DNA from: Desulfovibrionales bacterium
Lineage (GTDB): Bacteria; Desulfobacterota; QYQD01
Direction of reading: 5' to 3'
Assembly (NCBI GenBank): GCA_028715605.1
Contig: JAQURM010000016.1
Coordinates: forward strand, 1 to 34,787
Length of the DNA: 34,787 nucleotides
Numbering within the stretch: the stretch's first letter is position 1; each line of letters opens with the position of its first letter. This document shows positions 15,257 through 22,944 of this stretch, piece by piece. The translations under genes and the position numbers were made by a program. Under the pieces are notes generated by a model. It searched no databases, was not told where the DNA came from, and worked only from the letters and a program-made list of their open reading frames with translations.

Positions 15257-16141
15257 ATGCAAGTGGATAACATTAAGGATTATGTTAAGGTAAAAAAGAT
15301 TCGCGAGGGTGTGGGGGCGATCGATACCCTGCCTACTATCCCGGTTACCCTTGAGAAGATTTTTTCCATCCTGGAGGATGAGAATAAGTCGGCGCGGGAC
15401 CTGGAAAATATTATTAAATATGACCAGTCACTGAGCGCCAAGATCATCAGTGTGGCCAATTCGGCCTTTTATGGTCTGCGCATGCAGGTGACCACAATCA
15501 GCCGGGCGGTAGTAGCCATCGGATTTACCGAAGTTAAGAATCTGGCTATGAGTGTGGCCTTAATGAATTTTTTTAAGACCAAAACAAGGTTTCCGGGGTT
15601 TAGCGTGGATGGATTCTGGCTACATTCCATTGGAGTGGGCATTGTATCGCGCATGATTGCGCGTATTACCGCTAATATTGACCCCGAGTCTTTATTCACC
15701 TGCGGCATTGTGCATGATATAGGCAGGGTAGCGCTTTGTGCCTATTTCCCGGAGGAATTCAAGGCCATACTGGATATCAAAGACCGGGAAAATTGTTCCA
15801 TGCTGGAAGCTGAAGAAAGGTATGGACTTAAGCATACCCTTATGGGGCGATGGTTAGCGGAAAAGTGGCAGTTTCCGGAGGCTTTTATCCAGACTATGTC
15901 TTGCCATCACCACCCGTATGAACAAAAGACCTTCCTCCCGGCTGCCGGTATAGTGCAACTGGCGGACATTTTGACGCACCGGGCAGGCATGGGAGAGGAA
16001 CCTGATGACAGCCGGACATGGCCCGTTTCGTTGCTTAAGGATCTGGAGTTAACCGAGGATTATGTTACAGGCGTAGAAGAAGGGCTCTACTCCCTTAAGG
16101 ATGTAATAAAAGAGACCTGGGGGTCGCTTATTTCCGTATAA
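15257..16141 (+). CDS. HDOD-domain signalling protein
   Basis: 294 residues. The HDOD domain covers about 22-220: 'IDTLPTIPVTLEKIFSILED', 'IIKYDQSLSAKIISVANSAF', 'AVVAIGFTEVKNLAMSVAL' and 'LFTCGIVHDIGRVALCAYFP', followed by 'HTLMGRWLAEKWQFPEAFIQ'. HDOD proteins are HD-superfamily relatives that act in regulation and usually lack phosphodiesterase activity; the HD pair in 'VHDIG' and the later 'SCHHHP' are retained here, so weak metal binding cannot be excluded. It lies in a run of regulatory genes. The ribosome site GGAG is about 11 bases before the ATG. It ends at an 8-bp inverted repeat. Confidence 0.85.
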   Translation: MQVDNIKDYVKVKKIREGVGAIDTLPTIPVTLEKIFSILEDENKSARDLENIIKYDQSLSAKIISVANSAFYGLRMQVTTISRAVVAIGFTEVKNLAMSVALMNFFKTKTRFPGFSVDGFWLHSIGVGIVSRMIARITANIDPESLFTCGIVHDIGRVALCAYFPEEFKAILDIKDRENCSMLEAEERYGLKHTLMGRWLAEKWQFPEAFIQTMSCHHHPYEQKTFLPAAGIVQLADILTHRAGMGEEPDDSRTWPVSLLKDLELTEDYVTGVEEGLYSLKDVIKETWGSLISV

Positions 16142-16177
16142 GTTACCCTGTAAAATTACCCTCTGTTAAGGTAACTT
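16140..16177 (+). terminator. Inverted repeat after the HDOD gene
   Basis: AAGTTACC and GGTAACTT form an 8-bp stem around a loop of about 22 bases right at the stop codon. There is no U-run, so it may be a processing or weak termination signal. Confidence 0.3.
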
Positions 16178-16293
16178 CATCTAATCCCGCTACCAGGGAT
16201 CATCAATAATTTCAAATGGTAAAATCATCTCGGAGATACGCCTTGGCGTGAGCTGCAGGCGGATCAAATCAGATATAAATGACCACAGTGAAT

Positions 16294-16387
16294 GTCATTA
16301 GTCAATAGTCATTTGTCAGTGGTAAAAGAGATCCACCCTTTCAACTTAACCAATGACTAATGACCAGTGACGAGTGACGAGTGACGT
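16294..16387. repeat. Imperfect TGAC/AGTGACG short tandem repeats
   Basis: TCATTAGTCAATAGTCATTT is mirrored by CCAATGACTAATGACCAGTG, followed by three copies of a GAGTGACG-like 9-mer. The two parts form an inverted pair around about 30 bp. The same kind of repeat occurs near 13380. It fills most of the 323-bp gap between the HDOD and GAF-ANTAR genes. Confidence 0.6.
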
Positions 16388-16397
16388 CTTGAGCTTT

Positions 16398-16424
16398 GAG
16401 CCTTTTGAAGTATGGGCTCTTTTT
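16398..16424 (+). terminator. Possible rho-independent terminator
   Basis: GAGCC and GGCTC form a 5-bp stem with a 12-base loop, followed by TTTTT. It would stop transcription arriving from the HDOD gene just before the GAF-ANTAR promoter. The stem is short, so this is tentative. Confidence 0.35.
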
Positions 16425-16427
16425 CTC

Positions 16428-16457
16428 TTGACGGATTTCGGTCCCGGCAGCTATATT
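16428..16457 (+). promoter_or_regulatory. Sigma-70-type promoter giving a probably leaderless GAF-ANTAR mRNA
   Basis: TTGACG (16428-16433), an 18-bp spacer and TATATT (16452-16457). Transcription should begin about 7 bases later, at or next to the ATG at 16465. No Shine-Dalgarno exists in the T-rich sequence before the ATG, which agrees with leaderless initiation. Confidence 0.5.
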
Positions 16458-16464
16458 TCTTTTT

Positions 16465-17169
16465 ATGTCAGGTGATCAATCCAGGTCCTCTTTTGAAAAG
16501 CAGATCGAGGCCCTTACCGAGATCAGCAGCGCTATTACCTCTGATAGATACATAGAGGATATCTTGCGCCTGATTGTTACGGTAACCGCTGAAGCTATGC
16601 ACTCCAAGGTTTGTTCCCTCTGGCTCCTTGATGAAAAGGACAAGACATTAAGACTGCGCGCCACTCAGAGTATTAGCCGGGAATACTTGAAAGAGCGCAG
16701 CCTGAAACTTGGCGAAGGGATTGTCGGGAAAGTAGCGGCAACCAATACGCCACGTGCCGTCTATAACGTCCAGGAAGAAGAGGATTTTAAAGAAAAAGAA
16801 CTGGCCAGAAACGAAAATTTGGTATCTATGCTGAGTGTCCCCATGGCCGTCAAGGGCCGCGTTATCGGGGTTGTCAACTGTTATACGCCTTATCCCCATC
16901 ATTTTTCCGAGATCGACAAGAAGGTCTTGATCACCGTGGCTAATGAAGCGGCTATTGCCATTGAAAATACTGAGTTGATGGTCCGCACCAGGGTGATTCA
17001 GGAGGAGTTGGAGGCCAGAAAACTTATCGAAAGGGCTAAAGACATATTGATAAAAAAGCGGGGCATATCCGGTGAAGAGGCTTACCGCTGGATACAGAGA
17101 CGGAGCATGAATACCCGGAAGACTATGCGGGAGATCGCCGAGGCCATTTTTCTGGCTGAAGAGGCATAA
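16465..17169 (+). CDS. GAF-ANTAR transcription antitermination regulator
   Basis: 234 residues. A GAF sensor domain covers about 10-165 ('LRLIVTVTAEAMHSKVCSLW', 'LGEGIVGKVAATNTPRAVYN', 'MLSVPMAVKGRVIGVVNCYT', 'VANEAAIAIENTELMVRTRV'). A short coiled linker leads to a C-terminal ANTAR domain of about 55 residues ('EARKLIERAKDILIKKRGIS', 'EEAYRWIQRRSMNTRKTMRE'). ANTAR proteins bind paired hexaloop hairpins in nascent mRNA and prevent termination, often for nitrogen genes. GlnA follows 224 bp downstream, so nitrogen control is the natural guess, but the predicted glnA leader is only about 38 bases, too short for the target. The GAF ligand is unknown. Confidence 0.85.
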   Translation: MSGDQSRSSFEKQIEALTEISSAITSDRYIEDILRLIVTVTAEAMHSKVCSLWLLDEKDKTLRLRATQSISREYLKERSLKLGEGIVGKVAATNTPRAVYNVQEEEDFKEKELARNENLVSMLSVPMAVKGRVIGVVNCYTPYPHHFSEIDKKVLITVANEAAIAIENTELMVRTRVIQEELEARKLIERAKDILIKKRGISGEEAYRWIQRRSMNTRKTMREIAEAIFLAEEA

Positions 17170-17205
17170 AGACGTATCCCTTGCGATGGCCCCGTGCGTA
17201 AAATG

Positions 17206-17252
17206 TTTACAATTTTGTCGAACAATATGGCCTATTCTTACAAAAATGTAAA
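17206..17252. promoter_or_regulatory. Inverted repeat upstream of glnA (possible activator site or terminator)
   Basis: TTTACAATTTTGT (17206-17218) and ACAAAAATGTAAA (17240-17252) pair at 12 of 13 positions across 21 bases. It lies about 80 bp upstream of the sigma-54 promoter, where an enhancer-binding protein such as NtrC would bind, but it does not match the NtrC consensus. It could also be an AT-rich stem after the GAF-ANTAR gene. Confidence 0.35.
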
Positions 17253-17329
17253 TAATATATGCGTGCCAACCATCTCGATTATTTTCTTAATACCTTGAAT
17301 TTGCTAATTATTTTGTCAGCGCCTTGTTG

Positions 17330-17345
17330 TGGCATTATCCTTGCT
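17330..17345 (+). promoter_or_regulatory. Sigma-54 promoter of glnA
   Basis: TGGCATTATCCTTGCT has GG at -24 and GC at -12 separated by exactly 10 bases and matches the TGGCAC-N5-TTGCW consensus except for one position. The predicted start near 17356 leaves a leader of about 38 bases with AAGGAGG before the ATG at 17394. An enhancer-binding activator is therefore needed, the usual arrangement for nitrogen control. Confidence 0.8.
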
Positions 17346-17393
17346 GAATAGCCCGTAACAAATTTTGATTATTAAAAATAAGGAGGATTAGTA

Positions 17394-18734
17394 ATGCCCT
17401 GCGAAAAATGTCAAACGGCAGAAGATGTCTTGCGCATCGTGAAGGACAAGGATGTCAGTTTTATTCAGATATGGTTTACTGACGTGCTTGGAATACTCAA
17501 GAGCTTTGCTATTGCGCCGTCAGAACTGGAAGCGGCCTTAACGGAGGGAATGGGTTTTGATGGGTCATCCATCGAAGGTTTTGCCCGCATCGAAGAAAGT
17601 GACATGATTGCCAAACCGGATCCTGCCACCTTTGAGTTTATCCCCTGGAGGCCCCAGGATAGGCCTACGGCCCGGATGTTTTGCGACATACTGGAGCCGG
17701 CGGACGGCAGTCCCTATGCCGGCGACCCCAGGTATGCCTTCAAGCGGGCCCTCAAGCAGGCCGCAGACAAAGGTTATACCTTTTATGCCGGTCCGGAGCT
17801 GGAGTTCTTCTACTTTGAATCCGGCAAAGAGCCGAAGATAATTGATCAGGGCGGGTATTTCGACGCACCCCCGCTTGACATAGGGAATGATCTCCGCCGG
17901 GCAACCATATTTACATTGCAGAAGATGGGTATCCAGGTGGAGTACAGCCACCATGAAGTGGCCCCAAGTCAGCATGAGATCGATCTTCGTTACGATGAAG
18001 GCCTGCGTATGGCCGATAAGACCATGACTTACCGGATTGCGGTGAAAGAAACGGCCCGTTCTATGGGTTACTACGCTACTTTTATGCCAAAGCCTATCTT
18101 TGGTATGAACGGCAGCGGGATGCATTGCCATCAGTCCCTTTTCAAGGGATCCAAGAATGCCTTCCATGATGCCAAAGACCAATATCACCTGTCCAGTGTG
18201 GCCAAACATTATATCGCGGGACTGCTCAAGCACGCGCGGGAGATTATTGCTGTAACCAATCAGTGGGTGAATTCTTATAAGCGGTTGGTGCCCGGTTATG
18301 AGGCCCCGGTTTATATTGCCTGGGCCCGCCGCAATCGTTCCACCATGGTGCGTGTGCCCATGTACAAACCCGGCAAGGAGCAGGCTACAAGAATTGAGTT
18401 TCGCGCTCCTGATCCGGGCTGTAACCCGTATCTGGCCTTTACAGTGATGCTGGCGGCCGGCCTTGAAGGTATAGAAAAGAAGTATCCTCTGGCTGAACCG
18501 GTAGAAGAGGATGTTTATCATATGACACCGGCCAGAAGGGCTGAATTGGGCATTAACTCCCTGCCCGATAATCTCTTCGAGGCTATCCGGGAGATGGAAA
18601 AGAGTGAGTTAGTGCGCAGGGCCTTGGGAGACCATATCTTTGACAAATTTGTAGAAAATAAAAAGATTGAGTGGGATATGTACCGCACCCATGTAAGTCA
18701 GTATGAAATAGACAGGTACCTGCCGATACTCTAA
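17394..18734 (+). CDS. glnA: Glutamine synthetase type I (GSI-alpha form)
   Basis: 446 residues; makes glutamine from glutamate, ammonia and ATP as a dodecamer. Motifs: 'GMGFDGSSIEGFARIEESDM', 'YAGPELEFFYF' (metal-binding Glu), 'QVEYSHHEVAPSQHEIDLRY', 'FMPKPIFGMNGSGMHCHQSL' (ATP site), 'NSYKRLVPGYEAP' (flap loop Glu is in PGYEAP) and 'RIEFRAPDPGCNPYLAF'. The length and the sequence at the usual adenylylation position ('EEDVYHMTPARRAELGI', with no NLYxLPPEE motif) fit the GSI-alpha subclass, which is normally controlled by feedback and transcription, not by adenylylation. Expression is probably sigma-54 dependent. It is followed by a strong terminator shared with the converging ABC-F gene. Confidence 0.96.
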   Translation: MPCEKCQTAEDVLRIVKDKDVSFIQIWFTDVLGILKSFAIAPSELEAALTEGMGFDGSSIEGFARIEESDMIAKPDPATFEFIPWRPQDRPTARMFCDILEPADGSPYAGDPRYAFKRALKQAADKGYTFYAGPELEFFYFESGKEPKIIDQGGYFDAPPLDIGNDLRRATIFTLQKMGIQVEYSHHEVAPSQHEIDLRYDEGLRMADKTMTYRIAVKETARSMGYYATFMPKPIFGMNGSGMHCHQSLFKGSKNAFHDAKDQYHLSSVAKHYIAGLLKHAREIIAVTNQWVNSYKRLVPGYEAPVYIAWARRNRSTMVRVPMYKPGKEQATRIEFRAPDPGCNPYLAFTVMLAAGLEGIEKKYPLAEPVEEDVYHMTPARRAELGINSLPDNLFEAIREMEKSELVRRALGDHIFDKFVENKKIEWDMYRTHVSQYEIDRYLPIL

Positions 18735-18750
18735 CCCTCTACAGAAATAT

Positions 18751-18786
18751 AAAAAGGGGGCGGCTGTCTAGTCCGCCCCTTTTTTA
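18751..18786. terminator. Bidirectional rho-independent terminator between glnA and the ABC-F gene
   Basis: AAAAAGGGGGCGG, a loop CTGTCTAGT and CCGCCCCTTTTTT. The stem is GC-rich with an A-run on one side and a T-run on the other, so it can stop both converging genes. Confidence 0.85.
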
Positions 18787-20661
18787 TTCTTTTTCGCCTT
18801 CGGGTATTTCAAGCTGTTTCAGCCTGTTTTCAAAAAGTGCGCTTTTTTCATTTAATTCTTCCGAATGAGTTTCCAGTTCGTCAAAAAGCCTGTCTATTGA
18901 TGTCTGGGAGGCGTAAATAGCCTGTGAAAGTTCAACAATTTTCTCGCCGGTATTTTCTTCCGATGCCCTCTGCATGGCTTCAGTGTATTCAGTAAGCTCT
19001 TTTTCGAGGGCCTCGATTTTGTTTTCTATTTTCGCGATTCTTTGCTCGAGCGGTTTTAATGTCTTGGACTTTTCCGTGATTATTTCGGAGCGAAGACGGC
19101 GAAGCCCCTTCTTGTTTAATTTTGAGCCCGGTTCAAGGCTGTCGTCAGAGGCAGGAATGTTTTTTACAAGGTCTTTTTCTTCTTTCCATCCTTCCTTCTC
19201 AAGGAACTGCTGGTAGGTTCCTTCGAAAACATGCGCATTTTCGTCCTGGAATACAATCAGACGTTCGGCAAGGGCATGGAGAAACATCTCATTGTGGGTT
19301 ACCATTACTACTGCGCCTTCAAAACTATCAAGGGCCGCAAGCAGGGCATCGCATGAGTCCATGTCAAGATGGTTTGTCGGTTCATCAAGAAGAAGCAGAT
19401 TGACAGGGGTCGCAAGGAGTTTACCCAGAAGCACCCTGCTCTTTTCGCCGCCCGATAAGACTCCGATTTTCTTTAAGGCGGAATCTCCTTCGAACATCAT
19501 GACTCCGCAAACGTTTCTTGCAGTCTGTCTGTCGATATCATGGTGGGCATAGAGAATTTCTTCTTCTATCGTTCGGCTGTCTATAAGGTGGTTTACATTG
19601 GTTTGTTCAAAAAAACCTTTTAGCGAAGCCGGATTATAATCGACCTGTCCGCTTTGGGGAGGAAGGGCGCCGGCAAGAATTTTTAGAAGAGTTGTTTTAC
19701 CCTTTCCGTTTTTCCCGATAACGCAGACCCTGTCACGGGCTCCGATGGTGATATCGAACTCCTTGATAAGGGTTGTATTTTGATCATATGAGAAGGATAT
19801 ATTGCTTGTGCTAAGAATGCGCTTTCCGCGGTAAGGGGCGCTCCTGAAGGAGAAGTCAAGGGTTTTGATCCTTTCCAATTTATCCTTTTTCTCGGTTTTG
19901 TTTAAGGTCTTTACCCTCGATTGCACCATATTCGCGAGCCTTGCCTTTGCCCTGAACCGGCTTATAAAAAGCTCGATCTCTTTCCTGCGCTTTTCATCGT
20001 TGACGCGTGTTTTTTCGTATATTTCCTCGTCCTGTGCGATCTGAGTGTAATATTTCTCTGTGTCTCCGGTAATTTTCCGGATTTTTTTACGATGTATTCC
20101 GAGGGTATGGGTTACTATTTTATCCATAAACCCCCTGTCGTGGGTGATAAGCATGATCTCCCCCGGCCAGCCGGCAAGAAAGCGTTCAACCCAGCGTATC
20201 GAGGTTATATCGAGATAGTTTGTGGGCTCGTCTAAGAGCAAAAGATCCGGTCGGGATACAAGCACCTTGGCGAGATTGAGGCGCACCTGGAATCCTCCGG
20301 AAAGCTCAAGGGGATTCAGTTTTAAGTTGGTTAAGGAAAATCCGAGTCCGGCCAGGATTTTTTCAACTTTCCAGAAATGCTCTTTTTCATCTTCTACAAG
20401 ACCCCGCATGCCTTCTTTAAGAACGGTATCTTCAGTAAAGTTGATATGCTGTTCAACGCAGCCGATACGGTAGAGCCTGGGTATAATTATGGCGCCGGAA
20501 TCGGGAAGTTCTTCCTTTTTTATCAGCCTGAATAGAGTTGTTTTCCCGTGGCCGTTTCGTCCGACAAGGCCGACCTTCTCTTTAGGGTTTATCTTGAAGC
20601 CGGCCTCTTCAAAAAGGACGTAACTGCCGTAACTTTTTGAAATATTTTCTACGCTTATCAT
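18784..20661 (-). CDS. ABC-F family ribosome-associated ATPase
   Basis: 625 residues with two fused ABC domains and no membrane segment. Domain 1: 'GLVGRNGHGKTTLFRLIKKE' (about 32-51), 'LSGGFQVRLNLAKVLVSRPD', 'LLLLDEPTNYLDI'. An interdomain P-site-type linker, charged and helical, covers about 215-285 ('YTQIAQDEEIYEKTRVNDEK'). Domain 2: 'VIGKNGKGKTTLLKILAGAL', 'LSGGEKSRVLLGKLL', 'LLLLDEPTNHLDM'. A coiled-coil C-terminal tail spans about 505-615. This is the Uup/YheS/EttA-like group, which acts on translating ribosomes or, in Uup, on DNA intermediates; the tail favours Uup/YheS over EttA. Whether it confers antibiotic protection cannot be judged. It lies alone between the glnA terminator and an accessory region. 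Confidence 0.9.
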   Translation of the reverse strand: MISVENISKSYGSYVLFEEAGFKINPKEKVGLVGRNGHGKTTLFRLIKKEELPDSGAIIIPRLYRIGCVEQHINFTEDTVLKEGMRGLVEDEKEHFWKVEKILAGLGFSLTNLKLNPLELSGGFQVRLNLAKVLVSRPDLLLLDEPTNYLDITSIRWVERFLAGWPGEIMLITHDRGFMDKIVTHTLGIHRKKIRKITGDTEKYYTQIAQDEEIYEKTRVNDEKRRKEIELFISRFRAKARLANMVQSRVKTLNKTEKKDKLERIKTLDFSFRSAPYRGKRILSTSNISFSYDQNTTLIKEFDITIGARDRVCVIGKNGKGKTTLLKILAGALPPQSGQVDYNPASLKGFFEQTNVNHLIDSRTIEEEILYAHHDIDRQTARNVCGVMMFEGDSALKKIGVLSGGEKSRVLLGKLLATPVNLLLLDEPTNHLDMDSCDALLAALDSFEGAVVMVTHNEMFLHALAERLIVFQDENAHVFEGTYQQFLEKEGWKEEKDLVKNIPASDDSLEPGSKLNKKGLRRLRSEIITEKSKTLKPLEQRIAKIENKIEALEKELTEYTEAMQRASEENTGEKIVELSQAIYASQTSIDRLFDELETHSEELNEKSALFENRLKQLEIPEGEKE

Positions 20662-20709
20662 AATCTAACACCTTAAAAATGATGGCAACTTAAAGCCTTT
20701 TTCAGAATA

Positions 20710-20820
20710 AAAAGCAATAAAAAAGACGCAACAGCTCGGCCTTCAGACGGTCTTCCTGTCCGCCGCGGATCAGGATTCCGTCCTTGCCTTCGGCCGGTGC
20801 TTCCGCTAAGGTGTCAACAT
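20710..20820 (-). pseudogene. Possible C-terminal gene remnant on the minus strand
   Basis: The minus strand is open for about 37 codons ending at a TGA near 20708 and reads 'DTLAEAPAEGKDGILIRGGQ' then 'EDRLKAELLRLF'. This has ordinary protein character, but its frame is closed by a stop just upstream, near 20824. It may be the tail of a gene whose rest was lost. No family is recognised; it may be chance. Confidence 0.25.
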
Positions 20821-20829
20821 ATTAGCAGG

Positions 20830-21000
20830 ACTCACCCTGTTAATTTTTACGCGGGGTTTATTTACGGCCTGATTCAGGGATGGGATGCCCACAAAGGTCT
20901 TGATCTTGCCGCTTGGGCCGCGGCCATGGTCAGCCTTAAGCTGGGAGGCCGGGCCGGCATTCCGTCCCGGGAACAACTCAGGGAAGAGGGTTACATATAA
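20830..21000 (+). pseudogene. C-terminal remnant of a PfkB/ribokinase-family kinase
   Basis: 'NFYAGFIYGLIQGWDAHKGL' followed by 'DLAAWAAAMVSLKLGGRAGIP' matches the end of PfkB-family sugar or nucleoside kinases, starting exactly after the catalytic GAGD motif (GAG(D)NFYAGF). The GAGD and everything before it are missing, so about 50 residues of a 300-residue enzyme remain. The change from kinase-like sequence to unrelated sequence near 20838 looks like a recombination or deletion breakpoint at the edge of the accessory region. Confidence 0.6.
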
Positions 21001-21024
21001 CCCCGTAGGGTGGGCTTTGCCCAC
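21001..21024. terminator. Palindrome GGGTGGGC-TTT-GCCCACC after the kinase remnant
   Basis: GGTGGGC and GCCCACC form a 7-bp stem around a TTT loop. This sequence type is a common dispersed repeat, and it also lies about 60 bp after the DUF262 stop on the minus strand, so it may act as a terminator. No U-run follows. Confidence 0.4.
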
Positions 21025-21085
21025 CATTATTATCTGGATAATAAGTGATATTTTTCAACAACGTCCCGGTCTCCGGTCTTATTGG

Positions 21086-22774
21086 TCAGTATTGAAAACG
21101 GCCTTCAATAAGCTTCTTCCTCGCGACCAAGAACTCATCGTAATTATTCACATTCCAGTTGCCTTTTGGAATGAGATGTTTTTTCAATTCATCTTCGTTG
21201 CCGCCGAGAGATTTTATCCATTCGGCAAACGGAGTCTTTGACTTAATTTTATTTTCGCTGCTGCCTATGTATCTGAGATTGAAAATACTATTGATCTTAT
21301 TTTCTGGGATTTTTGCTTTGCCTAATTCAGACTGCGAAAAAATATGATCTTGTTCAGGTAGATTTCCTTTCATTCGGGGCTGAAAGTTAATCGAGCCGCC
21401 ATAGCAAATTGAGAGGACTAAGTAACTATCCGACGAGGAATATTTGACGTTATCCAGAATATCGGAGTCTAATTTCATACTCTTCTTTGTTTCAGCATTA
21501 ATCTTCTTTTCAAGTTCTTCGGATGGAAACAATTTGGCTTTTTTGCTATCCATTGTTTCCTTGCATTTATATAAGATTGTATCTGCTTGGCCGCCGAAGA
21601 TACCCGACAACAGAGCTTTAGTAAGCCAGAGACGCATTTGGGTTATCTCAGTGTCTGAGATGCAATTAGCCGCATGGCCGAAGCCCTTGCGGCCATTTTT
21701 GAATATCCAATAAATAATAGGGATTATTGCATTATTACTTGGTATGGTTTTATAACTGGTAAGAAATATTTTGTCCTGCAGCAGATCGACACAGAGCGTG
21801 ATAGCTTTTTCAATTGATTTCCAATCTGTTTTCAAATTGTCTATCAGAGTCGATTTGAAGTTCTTAGTTTTATACCTTACTTCCTCGTTGCTTTTTGCAT
21901 ACATGACCAGAGCTGTCTTCAGCACAAAGTCATTAGAGAATTTATATCTGTCATTGGCGTTTATACCCGTTAATAACGCGTCAAACTTTTCTCGCGCATC
22001 TGACCATTTTGACTTGATTGTTGAGAACAGAAGATCTGAATATGATAGCTGTGTACCGCCCGAGTTTGTTCTCACGAAAATATCCAAGACTTTATCGTAA
22101 TTCTGCTCTACTTCTGGATAGTAGTAGATAATCTTCTCTGCCTTCAAATATTGACAAAGGCGGGCGATATTGTTCTTTTGGCTATCTGAAAGGTCTAAGG
22201 CATAACTGTCCTTTATTTTCTTTGAGATTGTAGTCAGCTCACTAAAAATCTGCGAGATGTTCAAATCATAAATATCCTTGACCTTATACCAGAGTTTCTT
22301 CTCGCCGTTATCTTCAATAAAGTCCACTCCTTTGTTGCTATTGAAGAATTTAAACTCAAAAAGAATGCCGTCCTCTTGCTCCTCCTCTCCGCTCAGGACA
22401 TTAAAATAGAGGTCATATGGATTATTCCGGATTATGTAGTTGCCCTTGAGAATAAGATAAAAAGTCGTAAGCCGCTGTTGGCCATCCAAGACAAGAAAAT
22501 ATTCCTTTGCGGAACTTATCTCGGTATTTTCTTTGTTTTGCTCCTTGCTTGTTTTAACAAATTCGAGTTTCTTGATTTTTTCTTTTCTCAGAAATGCCCC
22601 GCTTTGCTTCCAAAATAAAAATGTGCTAATCGGATAATCGCGCATGATTGAATCAAAGAGCGTGTAAACTTGTTCAGGTTTCCAGACAAAATTGCGCTGA
22701 ATGTCGGGAAGAAAATATCTCCTGTTTATTTCTTCAACAACTTCAGGTACTGCCTTTCTTTCATAGTCTTGCAC
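21086..22774 (-). CDS. DUF262/HNH-type protein, GmrSD-like putative defence nuclease
   Basis: 562 residues. The N-terminus is a DUF262 (GmrS/ParB-like) domain: 'YFLPDIQRNFVWKPEQVYTL', 'DYPISTFLFWK' and 'LVLDGQQRLTTFYLILKG' (DGQQRLTT at 97-104), the NTP-handling motif of GmrS and many defence proteins. The C-terminus has 'PEQDHIFSQSEL' (Asp-His about 476-477), then 'INSIFNLRYIGSSENKIKSK' with the N...N...K pattern of the HNH nuclease in DUF1524/GmrD. So it resembles a single-chain type IV restriction enzyme for modified phage DNA, although similar proteins occur outside defence. The start is GTG with AAAGGAG 7 bases upstream. The gene is clearly more AT-rich than its surroundings. No methylase is near. 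Confidence 0.75.
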   Translation of the reverse strand: MQDYERKAVPEVVEEINRRYFLPDIQRNFVWKPEQVYTLFDSIMRDYPISTFLFWKQSGAFLRKEKIKKLEFVKTSKEQNKENTEISSAKEYFLVLDGQQRLTTFYLILKGNYIIRNNPYDLYFNVLSGEEEQEDGILFEFKFFNSNKGVDFIEDNGEKKLWYKVKDIYDLNISQIFSELTTISKKIKDSYALDLSDSQKNNIARLCQYLKAEKIIYYYPEVEQNYDKVLDIFVRTNSGGTQLSYSDLLFSTIKSKWSDAREKFDALLTGINANDRYKFSNDFVLKTALVMYAKSNEEVRYKTKNFKSTLIDNLKTDWKSIEKAITLCVDLLQDKIFLTSYKTIPSNNAIIPIIYWIFKNGRKGFGHAANCISDTEITQMRLWLTKALLSGIFGGQADTILYKCKETMDSKKAKLFPSEELEKKINAETKKSMKLDSDILDNVKYSSSDSYLVLSICYGGSINFQPRMKGNLPEQDHIFSQSELGKAKIPENKINSIFNLRYIGSSENKIKSKTPFAEWIKSLGGNEDELKKHLIPKGNWNVNNYDEFLVARKKLIEGRFQY

Positions 22775-22844
22775 TGGTATCTCCTTTGATCAGTATTAGC
22801 ACTTCGGGCTTATATTGGGGTGTGTGTATTCAATTTATATTTAC

Positions 22845-22911
22845 GTAGAACGTTCAAAATAACCGGCCTGCGCGCTTTTTCGTGCAGGTCCGGTTCATTG
22901 CCGGGTTAGGC
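22845..22911 (-). other. attC-like integron recombination site
   Basis: On the minus strand: GCCTAAC (22911-22905, a perfect RYYYAAC), a 9-base spacer, AACCGG-A-CCTGC, an AT-rich loop, GCAGGCCGGTT, a 9-base spacer and GTTCTAC (22851-22845). The two inner boxes pair along 11 bp with one unpaired A, the extrahelical base expected of folded attC sites. The order and spacing (R''-L''-loop-L'-R') match an attC of 67 bp. The R' core keeps GTT but not RRRY, as expected if the last six bases come from a non-cassette neighbour. It lies 34 bp after the stop of the 210-residue gene. Confidence 0.65.
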
Positions 22912-22944
22912 CACACGGCCACGGAGCTCCGCATGGCCGATCGA

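Noticed and set aside
17565-18521. 318-codon minus-strand ORF opposite glnA
   Set aside because: It overlaps the conserved glutamine synthetase fully and shows no motif or start signals of its own.
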